From: Acidimicrobiales bacterium
GTDB lineage: Bacteria; Actinomycetota; Acidimicrobiia; Acidimicrobiales; Aldehydirespiratoraceae
Assembly: GCA_029263175.1 (NCBI GenBank)
Contig: JAJCXZ010000072.1
Coordinates: 1-38,912, forward strand
Reading direction: 5' to 3'
Length of the DNA stretch: 38,912 bases
The notes beneath the pieces were generated by a model. The model saw only the letters and a program-made list of their open reading frames with translations. It was not told the origin of the DNA and made no database searches. Of the stretch, positions 7,791 to 18,150 are shown one piece after another (positions within the stretch are counted from its first letter, which is position 1; every line of letters starts with the position of its first letter). The translations under genes and the position numbers were made by a program.

Positions 7791-8405
7791 GTGATCGAGA
7801 TCGGACTCACTGGAGGCATCGGATCGGGCAAGTCGACCGTGGCCGACATGCTCGTCGAACGCGGCGCTGTGCTCATCGACGCCGACCGCATCGTGCGAGA
7901 GCTGCAGGAGCCGGGAGCTCCCGTCTTCGAAGCGATGGTCGAGCGATGGGGCAACGCGATAGTGGCAGACGATGGCTCCCTGGATCGTGCCGCCGTCGCC
8001 AGGATCGTGTTCGCCGACGAGGATGAGTTGAAGGCGATCAACGACATCGTGCACCCGGCTGTGGGTGAGGCAATGCAGTCTCGTCGAGACGAGCTGAAGG
8101 AGACCGATGCGATCGTCGTGTTCGACATCCCACTCCTGGTGAAGCCCGACGGCGACCCCGTCGAGGATCGCTACTCCCACCTGCAGGGCATCATCGTCGT
8201 CGATGTCCATGCCGAACTCGCGGTCGAACGACTCGTGACGTTTCGTGGCTTTGACGCCGATGATGCTCGTGGGCGAATCGCCAACCAGGCATCACGCGAG
8301 GCCCGATGCGCAGTCGCCGATGTGGTCATCGACAACTCAGGCGATCTCGACTCTCTCGGTCCCCAGGTCGACGCCGCATGGGAGTGGGCCCAGTCGCTCG
8401 CCTGA
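7791..8405 (+). CDS. coaE: Dephospho-CoA kinase
   Basis: CoaE catalyses the last step of coenzyme A synthesis, the ATP-dependent 3'-phosphorylation of dephospho-CoA in the cytoplasm. The 204-residue protein begins MIEIGLTGGIGSGKST, a P-loop at residues 8-16. DADRIVRELQEPG follows near 32 (substrate-binding Asp), then HPAV near 90 and FDIPLL near 112, all standard for the family. The length is typical. The GTG start lies directly after a promoter-like TAGTTT and matches the family N-terminus. coaE next to uvrB is a known actinobacterial arrangement. The short stretch before uvrB (8406-8518) has only a weak imperfect inverted repeat. Confidence 0.95.
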   Translation: MIEIGLTGGIGSGKSTVADMLVERGAVLIDADRIVRELQEPGAPVFEAMVERWGNAIVADDGSLDRAAVARIVFADEDELKAINDIVHPAVGEAMQSRRDELKETDAIVVFDIPLLVKPDGDPVEDRYSHLQGIIVVDVHAELAVERLVTFRGFDADDARGRIANQASREARCAVADVVIDNSGDLDSLGPQVDAAWEWAQSLA

Positions 8406-8506
8406 TCGGCCCACCCCATTCTGCCTACGACTTTTCCACCGGTGAGGTGGGCTGGCGGCAGCAATTTCGGGTTGGTTCGGAGGAGCAGGTTGTCACACGC
8501 TCTGAG

Positions 8507-8512
8507 TAGGTT
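8507..8512 (+). promoter_or_regulatory. -10 element of uvrB, apparently leaderless
   Basis: TAGGTT is followed by 6 nt and the uvrB ATG at 8519. GGAGGAG near 8480 is too far away to be a Shine-Dalgarno. TTGTCA at 8490 is too close to be a normal -35, so the -35 is uncertain. Confidence 0.45.
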
Positions 8513-8518
8513 GGCGCC

Positions 8519-10564
8519 ATGGCGCCTGTCACCGTTCCGTCCAAGAAGACCGCCTTCAAGGTGACCTCGAGCTTCCAGCCGTCAGGTGATCAGCCCGCGG
8601 CGATCGAAGCGCTGTCAGCGGGCATCGAGCGGGGGGATCGCTTCCAGACGCTGCTCGGCATCACGGGGTCCGGTAAGAGCGCCACGATCGCCTGGACCAT
8701 CGAGAAAGTGCAGCGTCCGACACTCGTATTGGCGCCCAACAAGTCGCTTGCCGCACAGTTGGCGAATGAGCTCAAGGAGTTCTTTCCCGACAACCAGGTC
8801 GAGTACTTCGTCAGCTACTACGACTACTACCAGCCCGAGGCCTACATGCCTTCGAGCGACACCTATATCGAGAAAGACTCGTCGGTGAACGACGAGATCG
8901 ATCGTCTCCGACACTCCGCCACTTCGTCCTTGCTCACCCGCCGAGACACGATCGTGGTGGCCTCCGTGTCGGCGATCTACGGCCTTGGCTCGCCCGAGGA
9001 ATACGAAACCCAACTGCTGGTTCTTCGTGTGGGGGAGGAGCATGATCAGCGGTCGATCCTGAAGCGACTGGTCGAGCTCCAATACGAGCGCAACGACATG
9101 AACCTCGTCCGCGGCAAGTTCCGGGTACGTGGCGACACGATCGAGGTCCACCCTGCCTACGACGAGACCGCAGTACGAATCGAGCTGTTCGGCGACGATA
9201 TCGAACAGATCACGGTCGTCGACCCGCTCACGGGTGAGCGCCTCGAGCAGCTCGAGGAGCTGGTCATCTTCCCGGCCACCCACTACGCCACATCCGAAGA
9301 GCGCATGGTCGCGGCGATTGATCGGATTCAGATCGAGTTGCAAGAACAGCTCAAGGCATTCGAGGACGACGGCAAGCTGCTCGAAGCGCAGCGGCTTCGC
9401 ATGCGCACCGAGTACGACCTCGAGATGATGCAGGAGCTCGGCTACTGCAACGGCATCGAGAACTACTCGGGCCCGATCGATGGCCGGAGCAGAGGCGAGC
9501 CGCCCTACACACTCATCGACTATTTCCCCGAAGACTTCCTGCTGGTGATCGACGAGTCACATGTCGCGGTGCCGCAGCTCCACGGTCAATACGAGGGCGA
9601 CCGCAGCCGCAAGGCCACCCTCATCGACCACGGGTTCCGCTTGCCGTCCGCGGCCGACAACCGACCGCTGACGTTCGAGGAGGTGATGACCCGGCTGAAT
9701 CAGGTCGTGTTCCTCTCGGCCACGCCGAGCCGCTACGAGCTCGATGTGTCGACCCAGGTCGTCGAGCAGATCGTGCGACCGACGGGTTTGATCGACCCCG
9801 AGGTCATCGTGAAACCCACGAAGGGCCAGATCGACGATCTCCACGAGCTGATCAAAGGCCGCTCCGACAACAACGAGCGTGTTCTCGTCACGACCCTCAC
9901 CAAAAAAATGGCAGAGGATCTCACCGACTATCTCCTGGAGCTCGGTGTCAGGGTGCGCTACCTCCACAGCGAGGTCGACACGATCCAACGGATCGAGATA
10001 CTGCGCGACCTTCGGCTCGGCGAGTTCGACGTGCTGGTCGGTATCAACCTCCTCCGGGAGGGCCTCGATCTGCCCGAGGTGTCTCTGGTTGCCATCTTGG
10101 ATGCCGACAAGGAAGGCTTTCTGCGTTCCCAGACATCGCTGATCCAGATGATCGGCCGTGCCGCTCGAAACGTGGCCGGCCAAGTGGTGATGTACGCCGA
10201 TCAGATGACCGACTCGATGCAGCGGGCGATCTCCGAGACGATGCGACGCCGTGGTTTGCAGCAGGCCTACAACATCGAGCACAACATCGACCCGACCTCG
10301 GTACGTAAGGAGATCACCGACATCTTGTCGATGATTCGGCCCGCCGCCGACCGGGCACCGGTGCCGGAGAGGCTGAGCGAGATCGGAAAGAAGCGCCGGG
10401 CCGTGGAGGATCTCAGCGACCTTCCCGAGGACGAGCTCGAGCGACTGATTCGTACGCTCGAGGCCGAGATGCACGATGCGGCGGTCGGCCTTCGATTCGA
10501 ATACGCGGCTCGCCTCCGCGATGAGATCAAGGAGCTCAAGCGAGAACTCCGGGAGATGCGCTGA
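8519..10564 (+). CDS. uvrB: UvrABC excinuclease subunit B (helicase)
   Basis: UvrB is the damage-verifying helicase of nucleotide excision repair. It is loaded by UvrA and then binds UvrC. The 681-residue protein has Walker A GITGSGKS with Lys53, the [20 protein letters not shown] beta-hairpin that clamps DNA, the DExH-type VIDESHV near residue 345, and motif VI (QMIGRAARN) near 545. A C-terminal UVR domain at about 640-681 ([18 protein letters not shown]) contacts UvrC. Length and all motifs are complete. The ATG start follows a TAGGTT -10 element by 6 nt. uvrA and uvrC lie downstream in the window, separated by other genes. Confidence 0.97.
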   Translation: MAPVTVPSKKTAFKVTSSFQPSGDQPAAIEALSAGIERGDRFQTLLGITGSGKSATIAWTIEKVQRPTLVLAPNKSLAAQLANELKEFFPDNQVEYFVSYYDYYQPEAYMPSSDTYIEKDSSVNDEIDRLRHSATSSLLTRRDTIVVASVSAIYGLGSPEEYETQLLVLRVGEEHDQRSILKRLVELQYERNDMNLVRGKFRVRGDTIEVHPAYDETAVRIELFGDDIEQITVVDPLTGERLEQLEELVIFPATHYATSEERMVAAIDRIQIELQEQLKAFEDDGKLLEAQRLRMRTEYDLEMMQELGYCNGIENYSGPIDGRSRGEPPYTLIDYFPEDFLLVIDESHVAVPQLHGQYEGDRSRKATLIDHGFRLPSAADNRPLTFEEVMTRLNQVVFLSATPSRYELDVSTQVVEQIVRPTGLIDPEVIVKPTKGQIDDLHELIKGRSDNNERVLVTTLTKKMAEDLTDYLLELGVRVRYLHSEVDTIQRIEILRDLRLGEFDVLVGINLLREGLDLPEVSLVAILDADKEGFLRSQTSLIQMIGRAARNVAGQVVMYADQMTDSMQRAISETMRRRGLQQAYNIEHNIDPTSVRKEITDILSMIRPAADRAPVPERLSEIGKKRRAVEDLSDLPEDELERLIRTLEAEMHDAAVGLRFEYAARLRDEIKELKRELREMR

Positions 10565-10585
10565 ACTTCGCTGCAGGCGTGCCGA

Positions 10586-12277
10586 TTGTTGCAGGTGCTC
10601 GTCGCCTCGGAATCGCGCCCCACATCGAAGGATGTCTCCGCGGACTGGTGGGCCCGGCCTGGTCGCGCCGCGCTGGTCCTCGGACTGGTGCTCTTCGCGT
10701 TCTTGCTGGCCACCGACACGGGCGGCTTCCTTGCCACCGACGTCGGCGGCAAGATGGCTACGTTGGAGGCAATGGATCGACGAGGCGATTGGTCGCCTGA
10801 CCTGGGTTATTGGGCCGAGGATCTCGATCCGGACGGCTCGCTCTACCCGATGGCGAGCACATCTCATGTCGGCGACACCTGGATCAACGTCACGTCACTC
10901 CCGATGATCTTCACTGCCCGGCCGCTGTACGCGGTCGGAGGCGGACTGGCCGTTGGCGTGATCCCGTTGCTCGGCACTGTCTTGGCCGCTCTCGCCGCTC
11001 GTTCGATCTCGCGCCGTCTGGGCGGAGACGGGGTGATGGCATTCTGGTTGGTCGGGCTGGCATCCCCGGCCACGATCTATGCGCTCGACTTCTGGGAGCA
11101 CGCTCCGGCGCTCGCACTCATGATGTGGGGTGTGGTCCACGCCATGGACGCCTCTGAGCCGGACGGGTCCTGGCGTTCGGCGCTCTTGTCCGGACTCGTG
11201 CTGGGACTCGCCGCCGCGATGCGCCAGGAAGCGATTCTGTACGGCGTTGTCATCGGAGCCGCCCTGGCGCTCCGTTTGCTCCTGTCCGGTCGGTTTCTCA
11301 CCATGCTCGGACGATGTGTGGCCTATGGCGGGGCCGCGCTCACGATGGTCGGGGCCAACACACTGATCGAGTGGTGGGTCATCGGGAAGTCGACGCGGTC
11401 GACTCGGGTCAGCGGCACATTCGTGGCCGGCGGCGGCGATCCGCTGCTGCGCTTCAAGGAGGCCGTCATCACCGGCATCTCGCCGTTTGCTCAGGCCACC
11501 ACGCTCAATATCGCGATCGCGATCATCCTTGCCTTCGCCATGGTGCAGCTCGGTCTTCGGGCGGAGCGGCCGGAGGCGCAGCGGCCCTACCTGCTCATCG
11601 GTGGTGCGGTTCTCGCGCTCTGGATCTTCGACAATCTGATCAACGGGCTCGGTTTCACGCCGGGGCTGGTGGCGACCACCCCGGTGGCCGCCCTCGTGGC
11701 CGGGCGTGTCTGGCGCGACGAACGTCATCGACTTGTCGGGTTGGTCGCGCTGGGCACGATGCCGCTGGTGTGGGTCTTCGGCTACACCGGTGGAGCGGGT
11801 CCACAGTGGGGCGGCCGCTATCTGCTGCTTTCGGGAGCGTTGCTCATCACCGCGGCCCCGACCCTCTTCACCAGCACAAATGCTCGGACTCTGCTGACTC
11901 GCGTTGCGGTGATCGGGTTCGCCATCACCATGGCCGGAGTGACGTTTGCGGCCATGCGCACGCATTCCAACGCCGACGCAATGCGAGCCTTGGCTGATCG
12001 TGATGAGCAGGTCATCTTGTTCAACGGTGGGCATCGCGCCCGTGAAGCCGGCGCCCTGAACCTCGACGAGCAGTGGTTCGTGACCGCCACGCCGGAGACA
12101 CGAGCGGAGGCCGGCGAGCTTCTTCTCGACGCCGGCTTCACGAGGATTGCCTACGTCGGTGGTTGGCTCCAGGACAGCCCACCCGAGGTGCCGGGCTGGA
12201 CCGTCGTCGACAAGGAATACGTGCCGCTCATGGGCGATCTGGTGTTGGCCGTGAGCGTCATGGAACCCTCGGGCTAA
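10586..12277 (+). CDS. GT-C-like polytopic membrane protein between uvrB and uvrA
   Basis: This 563-residue membrane protein of unknown function has about 10-12 hydrophobic segments between residues 25 and 460 and a soluble C-terminal part of about 90 residues. The first periplasmic loop has [13 protein letters not shown] and LYPM-type features. The layout (acidic first loop, many helices, small C-terminal domain) resembles GT-C/GT39-like glycosyltransferases, but no catalytic signature is certain. The start is TTG at 10586 with GCAGG 8 nt upstream; a GTG at 10595 is a good alternative. It lies 21 nt after uvrB and probably shares its transcript. A role in cell-surface glycan synthesis would fit the polysaccharide cluster 3 kb downstream, but that is inference. 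Confidence 0.7.
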   Translation: MLQVLVASESRPTSKDVSADWWARPGRAALVLGLVLFAFLLATDTGGFLATDVGGKMATLEAMDRRGDWSPDLGYWAEDLDPDGSLYPMASTSHVGDTWINVTSLPMIFTARPLYAVGGGLAVGVIPLLGTVLAALAARSISRRLGGDGVMAFWLVGLASPATIYALDFWEHAPALALMMWGVVHAMDASEPDGSWRSALLSGLVLGLAAAMRQEAILYGVVIGAALALRLLLSGRFLTMLGRCVAYGGAALTMVGANTLIEWWVIGKSTRSTRVSGTFVAGGGDPLLRFKEAVITGISPFAQATTLNIAIAIILAFAMVQLGLRAERPEAQRPYLLIGGAVLALWIFDNLINGLGFTPGLVATTPVAALVAGRVWRDERHRLVGLVALGTMPLVWVFGYTGGAGPQWGGRYLLLSGALLITAAPTLFTSTNARTLLTRVAVIGFAITMAGVTFAAMRTHSNADAMRALADRDEQVILFNGGHRAREAGALNLDEQWFVTATPETRAEAGELLLDAGFTRIAYVGGWLQDSPPEVPGWTVVDKEYVPLMGDLVLAVSVMEPSG

Positions 12278-12307
12278 CGAACAGGTGTTCGGCGGGCCGA
12301 ACCCCGC

Positions 12308-12313
12308 TAGAGT
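12308..12313 (+). promoter_or_regulatory. -10 element of uvrA, apparently leaderless
   Basis: TAGAGT sits 7 nt before the uvrA GTG at 12321, with GTGTTC at a 17-nt spacing as a possible -35 (12285-12290). There is no Shine-Dalgarno. It supports the start at 12321 over the longer in-frame start at 12285. Confidence 0.45.
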
Positions 12314-12320
12314 GCCCGCC

Positions 12321-15158
12321 GTGGCTGAACGTCTCGTCATCCAGGGCGCCCGAGAACACAACCTCCAAGAGGTCGATCTCGACCTGCCGCGCGACAAGCT
12401 CATCGTGTTCACGGGCCTATCGGGTTCGGGCAAGTCGAGTCTGGCGTTCGACACGATTTACGCGGAGGGACAGCGGCGCTATGTGGAGTCGCTGAGCGCC
12501 TATGCGCGTCAGTTCCTCGGGCAGATGGACAAGCCCGATGTCGATTTCATCGAGGGTCTGTCGCCCGCCATTTCGATCGATCAGAAGAGCGCGTCTCGCA
12601 ATCCGCGGTCCACGGTCGGCACTGTCACCGAGGTGTACGACTACCTCCGCTTGCTCTACGCACGCATCGGGGTGCCTCACGATCCCGAGACGGGCGAAGA
12701 ACTCGTCCGCCAGACGCCTCAGCAGATCGTCGACAAGATCCTGAAGATGGAAGACGGTCTCCGTTTCCAGGTTCTGGCACCGGTGGTGAAGGGCCGCAAG
12801 GGCACCTACGACACGATGCTCGCCGACCTGGCCGGCCAAGGATTCGCCCGCGCGATCGTCGACGGTGAACAGGTCGATCTCAGCGAAGAGGTCCATGCCG
12901 ACCTCGAGCGATACGAGACCCACGACATCTCGGTCATCGTCGATCGGCTTGTGTTGCGGGAGGGAATCGAGCGTCGCCTCACCGATTCCATCGAGACCGC
13001 GCTGACGCTCGCGGGTGGTCTCGCCGAGCTCCAGATCGTGCCGAAGGACGGGGAACCGGAGACGATCGTCTTCAGCCAGCATCTGTCTCGGCCGAGTGAT
13101 GGCAAGTCGTTCGACGAGCTCGCCCCTCGCAACTTCTCCTTCAACTCGCCATACGGCGCGTGCACCCATTGCGACGGGCTGGGCACCGTCTATCAAGTCG
13201 ATCACCGGCTTGTCGTCACCGACCCCGAAGCCACGATCGAGGGTGGCGCCATCACCCCGTGGGCGGGGGGCCGCAGTCGCTACTTCTCTCGCCTGGTCGA
13301 GTCGGTCTGCGACGTCTACGACATTCCCATCGACAAGCCATGGGGGAAGCTCACGAAGAAGCAGCACGCCCTCCTGCTCGATGGCAAGGGGGTGAAGAGC
13401 CGCATCCAGGTCCAATACAAGAACCGCTACGGCCGCACCCGCACCTACCAGGCGAAGTACGAGGGAGTCATCCCGTACCTGCGTCGTCGCCACACCGAGG
13501 CCGAGAGCGATGCCACCCGCGAGCAGATCGAGGGCTACATGCGCCTGGTGGCGTGCGTCCACTGCGCAGGGGCACGGCTCAACCCGCTGTCGATGGCGGT
13601 CACCATCGCGGGCTACTCGATTCACGATCTCTGTGCAATGTCGATTGCCGACGCGGCAAAGACGCTGGGCGAACTGGAGCTCAGTGAGCGCGATGCGATC
13701 ATCGCCGAGCAGGTCTTCAAGGAGGTCAGCTCCCGGCTCGGGTTCCTTCTCGACGTCGGTCTCGACTATCTGAGCATGAGCCGCAATGCAGCCACCCTTG
13801 CCGGCGGGGAGGCCCAGCGAATCCGTCTTGCCTCCCAGGTCGGTTCTGGTTTGGTCGGCGTGCTCTACGTGCTCGACGAGCCGTCGATCGGGCTCCACCA
13901 GCGCGACAATCAACGGCTGATCGAGACGCTTTTGCGCATGCGAGATCTCGGCAACACCGTCATCGTGGTGGAGCACGACGAAGACACGATGAAGGTCGCT
14001 GATCATGTGGTCGACATAGGTCCCGGCGCGGGGGAGCACGGTGGTCGCATCGTGCACTCCGGCACTTTCAAGCAACTCCTCAAGAACAAGGAGTCCCTCA
14101 CCGGCCAATACCTGTCGGGTCGTCGGAAGATCCCGGTTCCCGGCGTGCGACGCATAGGCGACGGCACCTTCATCAGGATCGTCGGGGCCAAGGAAAACAA
14201 CCTGAAGGACGTCACCGTCGACTTCCCGTTGGGCAAGTTCGTGTGTGTCACCGGCGTTTCCGGTTCTGGCAAGTCCACCCTTGTCTCCGACATCCTGCAT
14301 CGATCGCTGATGCAGCGGATCTACACCTCCAAGGTTCCGCCGGGCCTCCACACCCGCATCGAGGGCATCGATCACCTCGACAAGGTCATTGCCATCGACC
14401 AGTCACCGATCGGGCGCACGCCACGATCGAACCCCGCCACCTACACCGGCGTGTTCGACCACGTCCGCAAGCTGTTCGCTCAGACCAATGAGGCCAACAT
14501 CCGCGGCTACCTTCCGGGCCGGTTCTCGTTCAACGTCAAGGGTGGCCGCTGCGAAGCCTGCCAGGGCGACGGCACCATCAAGATCGAGATGCATTTCCTG
14601 CCCGACGTGTATGTGCCGTGTGAGGTCTGCAAGGGCAAGCGCTACAACCGCGACACGCTCGAGATCACTTTCAAGGGCAAGAACATCTCTGAGGTGCTCG
14701 ACATGCCGATCGAAGAGGCACTCGGCTTCTTCGCCAACCAGCCTCCGATCGCCCGGCACATGCAGACGCTGGTCGATGTCGGCCTCGGCTACGTGCGCCT
14801 CGGTCAACCCGCGCCCACGTTGTCCGGCGGCGAGGCCCAACGAGTGAAACTGGCCTCGGAGCTGGCAAAGCGCAGCACCGGCCACACCATCTACATCCTG
14901 GACGAGCCCACTACCGGCTTGCACTTCGAAGACATTCGCAAGCTGCTCGGCGTGCTGGGTCGCCTTGTTGATCAAGGCAACTCGGTGCTCGTGATCGAGC
15001 ACAACCTGGATGTGATCAAGACGGCTGACTGGATCATCGACCTCGGCCCCGAGGGCGGTTCGGGCGGAGGGTCCGTTGTCGCCACGGGCACGCCCGAGGA
15101 GCTTGCGCAGGTGCCCGAGAGCCACACCGGTCGGTTCCTGGCGCCCCTACTCGATTGA
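12321..15158 (+). CDS. uvrA: UvrABC excinuclease subunit A
   Basis: UvrA is the damage-recognising ATPase of nucleotide excision repair, a dimer with tandem ABC-ATPase halves. The 945-residue protein begins [22 protein letters not shown], and the first Walker A is GLSGSGKSS near residue 35. The first zinc module has Cys pairs in CTHCDGLG and [11 protein letters not shown]. The first ABC signature is [12 protein letters not shown] near 495. The second half has Walker [10 protein letters not shown] near 650, zinc Cys pairs CEACQGDG and [10 protein letters not shown] near 740-775, and signature [12 protein letters not shown] near 835. The GTG at 12321 is chosen because it matches the family N-terminus and follows TAGAGT. 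The gene is complete. Confidence 0.97.
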   Translation: MAERLVIQGAREHNLQEVDLDLPRDKLIVFTGLSGSGKSSLAFDTIYAEGQRRYVESLSAYARQFLGQMDKPDVDFIEGLSPAISIDQKSASRNPRSTVGTVTEVYDYLRLLYARIGVPHDPETGEELVRQTPQQIVDKILKMEDGLRFQVLAPVVKGRKGTYDTMLADLAGQGFARAIVDGEQVDLSEEVHADLERYETHDISVIVDRLVLREGIERRLTDSIETALTLAGGLAELQIVPKDGEPETIVFSQHLSRPSDGKSFDELAPRNFSFNSPYGACTHCDGLGTVYQVDHRLVVTDPEATIEGGAITPWAGGRSRYFSRLVESVCDVYDIPIDKPWGKLTKKQHALLLDGKGVKSRIQVQYKNRYGRTRTYQAKYEGVIPYLRRRHTEAESDATREQIEGYMRLVACVHCAGARLNPLSMAVTIAGYSIHDLCAMSIADAAKTLGELELSERDAIIAEQVFKEVSSRLGFLLDVGLDYLSMSRNAATLAGGEAQRIRLASQVGSGLVGVLYVLDEPSIGLHQRDNQRLIETLLRMRDLGNTVIVVEHDEDTMKVADHVVDIGPGAGEHGGRIVHSGTFKQLLKNKESLTGQYLSGRRKIPVPGVRRIGDGTFIRIVGAKENNLKDVTVDFPLGKFVCVTGVSGSGKSTLVSDILHRSLMQRIYTSKVPPGLHTRIEGIDHLDKVIAIDQSPIGRTPRSNPATYTGVFDHVRKLFAQTNEANIRGYLPGRFSFNVKGGRCEACQGDGTIKIEMHFLPDVYVPCEVCKGKRYNRDTLEITFKGKNISEVLDMPIEEALGFFANQPPIARHMQTLVDVGLGYVRLGQPAPTLSGGEAQRVKLASELAKRSTGHTIYILDEPTTGLHFEDIRKLLGVLGRLVDQGNSVLVIEHNLDVIKTADWIIDLGPEGGSGGGSVVATGTPEELAQVPESHTGRFLAPLLD

Positions 15159-15171
15159 GCGCTCGTCCTAC

Positions 15172-15191
15172 GGCTCAGCGGCGCTGAAGCC
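15172..15191 (+). terminator. Hairpin after uvrA
   Basis: GGCTCAGC (15172-15179) pairs with GCTGAAGCC (15183-15191) with one bulged base and a GGC loop. It lies 14 nt after the uvrA stop. There is no T-run, so termination is only probable. The rest of the 102-bp gap before the methyltransferase shows no clear promoter. Confidence 0.4.
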
Positions 15192-15260
15192 CACCCTGAT
15201 AGTCGGGACAGAAGTCGGCTATCGACTTGATTCGTTCGGCCCAGATGCCGATGGATCCCC

Positions 15261-16016
15261 ATGGGCATCACGATCGACGAGCGGATTGAAATTGAGCGCG
15301 CGTTCCCCGACGATCGTCACCGCCGGCACCAGCGTGGAGCCCAGGAGAGGTTCTATGAAGGACTCGCTCAATCGGAGGCTCGTTTTCGAGAGCTGGTGAA
15401 CGGATTCAGCCCGGGCCAGCGAGTTCTCGAGCTGGGATGCGGAGTCGAGTCGCTCGCCTTCCGTCTCGCCGAGCGAGGTATCGAGGTCGTGGGGATCGAC
15501 ATCTCGGCGACCGCCGTGCAGGCCGCCGCTGAGCGGGCTCGTCAGCAAGAGCTCACTGGCCTGTCATTTGAGGTCATGAATGCCGAGTCGCTGGCATTTG
15601 CGGACGGTCAATTCGACGGAGTGGTGGGCACAGCAGTGCTCCACCATCTCGATGTCGCCAGTGCGTGTGCGGAGATGAGTCGGGTGCTTCGTCCCGGTGG
15701 TCGAGTCGTCTTGATCGAACCGCTCGGTCACAACCCGGTCATCAACGCCTACCGGCGTCGTACGCCGGAGTCCCGGACGCGTTTCGAACACCCGTTGCGG
15801 TGGGAGGACTACGGACTGGCGCGCCGGTACTTCGAGGAAGTCCAGGTCGAAACCTTCCATCTTCTTGCGATCCTCACCAGCCCGATCGCTGACCGCTGGT
15901 GGGGGCGACGGCTCCATGCCGCGCTTGCATCCGCCGATCGATGGATCCTTGGCCTTTCCGAGCGTCTCCGCTGGCAAGGCTGGATCGCGGTGTCGGAGTT
16001 CCGCCGCCCCCGATGA
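15261..16016 (+). CDS. SAM-dependent class I methyltransferase, first gene of the polysaccharide cluster
   Basis: This 251-residue enzyme has a Rossmann-type SAM domain at about residues 45-160. Motif I is VLELGCGVES near 54, the acidic SAM-ribose residue is in VVGIDIS near 77, and VVGTAVLHHL and LRPGGRVVLIEP are the later motifs, as in UbiE/Methyltransf_11 proteins. The substrate is not evident. Its stop overlaps the start of the sugar transferase by 4 bp (ATGA), so it belongs to the polysaccharide operon and may methylate a sugar or its lipid carrier. The ATG start at 15261 has only a weak upstream purine stretch. Confidence 0.88.
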   Translation: MGITIDERIEIERAFPDDRHRRHQRGAQERFYEGLAQSEARFRELVNGFSPGQRVLELGCGVESLAFRLAERGIEVVGIDISATAVQAAAERARQQELTGLSFEVMNAESLAFADGQFDGVVGTAVLHHLDVASACAEMSRVLRPGGRVVLIEPLGHNPVINAYRRRTPESRTRFEHPLRWEDYGLARRYFEEVQVETFHLLAILTSPIADRWWGRRLHAALASADRWILGLSERLRWQGWIAVSEFRRPR

Positions 16017-17332
16017 ACCGGTCATTCGCACTTGTGATGCCCGGCGGCATCTTCGGCCTCGTCGTGGGACTCGGTATGGTTCACGCCGAACTGGCGGATC
16101 CTTCGTACTCCTACGGCGGCATGCGTCTGTGGTGGGGTCTGGTGTACGCCTCGACCCTTTGGGTCGGTGCATACGCCTTTGGTCTCCCGGATGTGCCCCG
16201 CGTCTTCCGGCAGGCACTCGCGGCAGCGGTGGGCGCCGGTCTGTTCGGCTCACTCGGCCTCGCTGCCGCTCAGGCGGGATTGGGATCACAGGTCCTCCCT
16301 CGATTCGTGGTGATCGCCGGAGCCGGTCTCACGGTCCTCTGGCTGGTCGCAGTCTCCTCGCTATTGCGTCGGCAACGGAGTCGCGTCCAGTCAGGTGACC
16401 GGGTGCTTTTGGTCGCCGAGGCGGAAGGAGCCGCTCAGCTGGTCGCGGAGTTGGAAACCGCACCGCATCCACCTGTGCTCGCTGCGGTGGTCGATCCATC
16501 GGTCGCTCGCTCCCAGCCCGACGATCACGCTCCGCTGCTTGGAGCGGCGGCCGCGGTCGAGGCCACGGTGGTCGTGCTCGACCGTCAAGCGCAGATGGAC
16601 CAAACGATCGTCGATCAGGTCGCGATGCTCCACGAGCGCGGCGTGCGTGTCCGCACACTTTCCCTGTTCTATGAGCAGTGGCTTCTGCGTCTGCCGATCA
16701 GCGAACTCGAGCGGATCTCGCTGATGTTCGACATCGGTGAGATCCACCGAGCGCGCTACGGCCGACGGAAACGTATTCTCGACGTGCTCGTGGCTGCGGC
16801 GGGTCTTCCTGTTCTGGTCGTGGCGATCCCGTTCGTCTGGGTGGCCAACCGGATCGGCAACCGAGGCTCGCTGTTCTTTCGCCAAGACCGCGTCGGGAAG
16901 AACAGCGAGCCTTTCCAGATCCTGAAGTTTCGAACCATGTCCGGCGAGGACACCGGCGCCGGACCGTGGACGTCGGGCAACGACGCCCGAGTGACAGGAT
17001 TCGGTTCGTTGCTCAGACGATCTCACATCGATGAGCTGCCCCAGGTCATCAACATCCTGCGGGGCGAGCTCTCGATGGTCGGGCCCCGCCCGGAGCAGCC
17101 CCACTATGTCCGGGAGTTGGCGACGAAGCTGCCGTTCTACGAGCTACGTCACCTGGTGCAGCCGGGGCTGACAGGGTGGGCGCAGATTCACCAGGGATAC
17201 GCGGCCTCCGAGAGCGACGCCCTGGAGAAGCTTCAGTACGAGTTCTGGTATCTCCGTCATCAGTCGCTCGCGATGGACCTGCGAATCATGGTCCGAACCA
17301 TTCGCAGCGTTGTTCGGGGGCGGGGCCGATGA
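16013..17332 (+). CDS. Polyprenyl-phosphate sugar-1-phosphate transferase (WcaJ/WbaP-like)
   Basis: This 439-residue membrane enzyme is the likely initiating transferase. It would move a sugar-1-phosphate from a nucleotide sugar to undecaprenyl phosphate at the inner face of the membrane. Four hydrophobic helices occupy residues 1-120, a soluble nucleotide-binding-like domain about 125-240, and the Bac_transf catalytic domain about 250-439. Key motifs are RRKRILDVLVAAAGLPVL, then FFRQDRVGKN, ILKFRTM, HIDELPQVINIL and GPRPEQP, and finally PGLTGWAQI. ATG 16013 overlaps the methyltransferase stop by 4 bp and is preferred to a longer in-frame start at 15899, which lies inside that gene. The substrate sugar cannot be predicted. 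Confidence 0.93.
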   Translation: MNRSFALVMPGGIFGLVVGLGMVHAELADPSYSYGGMRLWWGLVYASTLWVGAYAFGLPDVPRVFRQALAAAVGAGLFGSLGLAAAQAGLGSQVLPRFVVIAGAGLTVLWLVAVSSLLRRQRSRVQSGDRVLLVAEAEGAAQLVAELETAPHPPVLAAVVDPSVARSQPDDHAPLLGAAAAVEATVVVLDRQAQMDQTIVDQVAMLHERGVRVRTLSLFYEQWLLRLPISELERISLMFDIGEIHRARYGRRKRILDVLVAAAGLPVLVVAIPFVWVANRIGNRGSLFFRQDRVGKNSEPFQILKFRTMSGEDTGAGPWTSGNDARVTGFGSLLRRSHIDELPQVINILRGELSMVGPRPEQPHYVRELATKLPFYELRHLVQPGLTGWAQIHQGYAASESDALEKLQYEFWYLRHQSLAMDLRIMVRTIRSVVRGRGR

Positions 17333-18150
17333 GCCAGTCGACCGTCCTCGTCGTGGCCTACGGGATCGATGCACTCGACCTCTCGTGGGTGCCGTCCGAC
17401 ACCGAGGTCATCATCGTTCACAACGACGATCGCCTCGATCTCGGTGCATGCGAACACCCGAGTTCGCGCCATCTCTGGCCCGGCCGCAACGTCGGCTTCG
17501 GCGCGGGAATGAATCTCGCTCTCGCCGAAGTGACCAGTGAGCGGGTACTCCTCTGCAATCCGGATACCCGGCTCGACCCGTGTCATTTCGAAGCGCTCGA
17601 CAGCGCGGACGGTTCGACGATCGTGGCCATCCCGCTTCTCGAGGAGGACGGCGCACCGAACGCGGTCGTCAGTCCCTACTGGACCGTCCTCGCGTTTGTC
17701 GCAACCGCCTACCGGCTGGGCCGGTTCGCGCCGCGAGGTGGTCGCCTTCGGTCGATAGTCGCACGACTGCTCGGCCGCTACGGAGCCGGTCATGTCGAAG
17801 CCTTGGGCCAGACTTCAGGCCGCTGGTCGCTCCAGGAGCGCTGGGTTTCGGGGGCGGTGCTCTCGATGCCAACCGATGCTCTTCGTGTCGTCGGGGGATT
17901 CGACGAGTCGTACTTCCTCTACTTCGAGGACGCCGATCTTCAGCAGCGCCTCGCCGTGGCTCGTCCCGACATCGAGATCGAGTTGAAGGACATCCGCCCG
18001 GCGGTGCACCTGGTCGGTGGATCCGACAATGGTTCGCGGTCCGATGTGGTTGCCAGGCACCGTCGTGCCAGCGCGCGTACGTACGCCTCGCGCCAAACCG
18101 GCGCTGGCTGGCGCGTCGCCGAGACTGCCCTGGCAGTGGGGTCACGATGA
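17329..18150 (+). CDS. Family 2 glycosyltransferase
   Basis: This 273-residue GT-A-fold enzyme resembles rhamnosyltransferase-type GT2 proteins. VGFGAGMNLAL near residue 58 and LLCNPDTRLDP near 75 (the DxD equivalent) form the nucleotide-sugar site. WVSGAVLSM and GGFDESYFLYFEDADLQQRL near 170-210 form the acceptor and catalytic region. It lacks the long C-terminal membrane part of processive enzymes, so it should add a single residue to the lipid-linked glycan. ATG 17329 overlaps the previous stop by 4 bp; a longer frame begins at 17176 inside the sugar transferase and is rejected. Donor and acceptor are unknown. Confidence 0.88.
   Translation: MSQSTVLVVAYGIDALDLSWVPSDTEVIIVHNDDRLDLGACEHPSSRHLWPGRNVGFGAGMNLALAEVTSERVLLCNPDTRLDPCHFEALDSADGSTIVAIPLLEEDGAPNAVVSPYWTVLAFVATAYRLGRFAPRGGRLRSIVARLLGRYGAGHVEALGQTSGRWSLQERWVSGAVLSMPTDALRVVGGFDESYFLYFEDADLQQRLAVARPDIEIELKDIRPAVHLVGGSDNGSRSDVVARHRRASARTYASRQTGAGWRVAETALAVGSR

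Noticed and set aside
8409-8452. GCCCACC/GGTGGGC inverted repeat after coaE
   Set aside because: The 7-bp arms are separated by 30 nt and there is no T-run, so it is too weak to call a terminator.
9557-10867. 436-codon minus-strand frame opposite uvrB
   Set aside because: It is antisense to conserved uvrB motifs. The translation is His/Arg-rich without any family signature.
10895-12454. 519-codon minus-strand frame opposite the GT-C-like membrane protein
   Set aside because: It is a shadow of the membrane-protein gene, with Arg/Gly/Asp/His-rich content and no recognisable domain.
12417-14375. Long open frame on the minus strand opposite uvrA
   Set aside because: It lies wholly opposite a complete uvrA with all motifs. 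Long antisense frames are common in high-GC DNA, and the translation has low-complexity, Arg/Asp/Val-rich content with no domain.
17580-18146. Upstream extension of the GT4 frame inside the GT2 gene
   Set aside because: The extension is Arg-rich and overlaps the GT2 catalytic region. The ATG at 18147 forms a 4-bp overlap with the previous stop, as all neighbours do.
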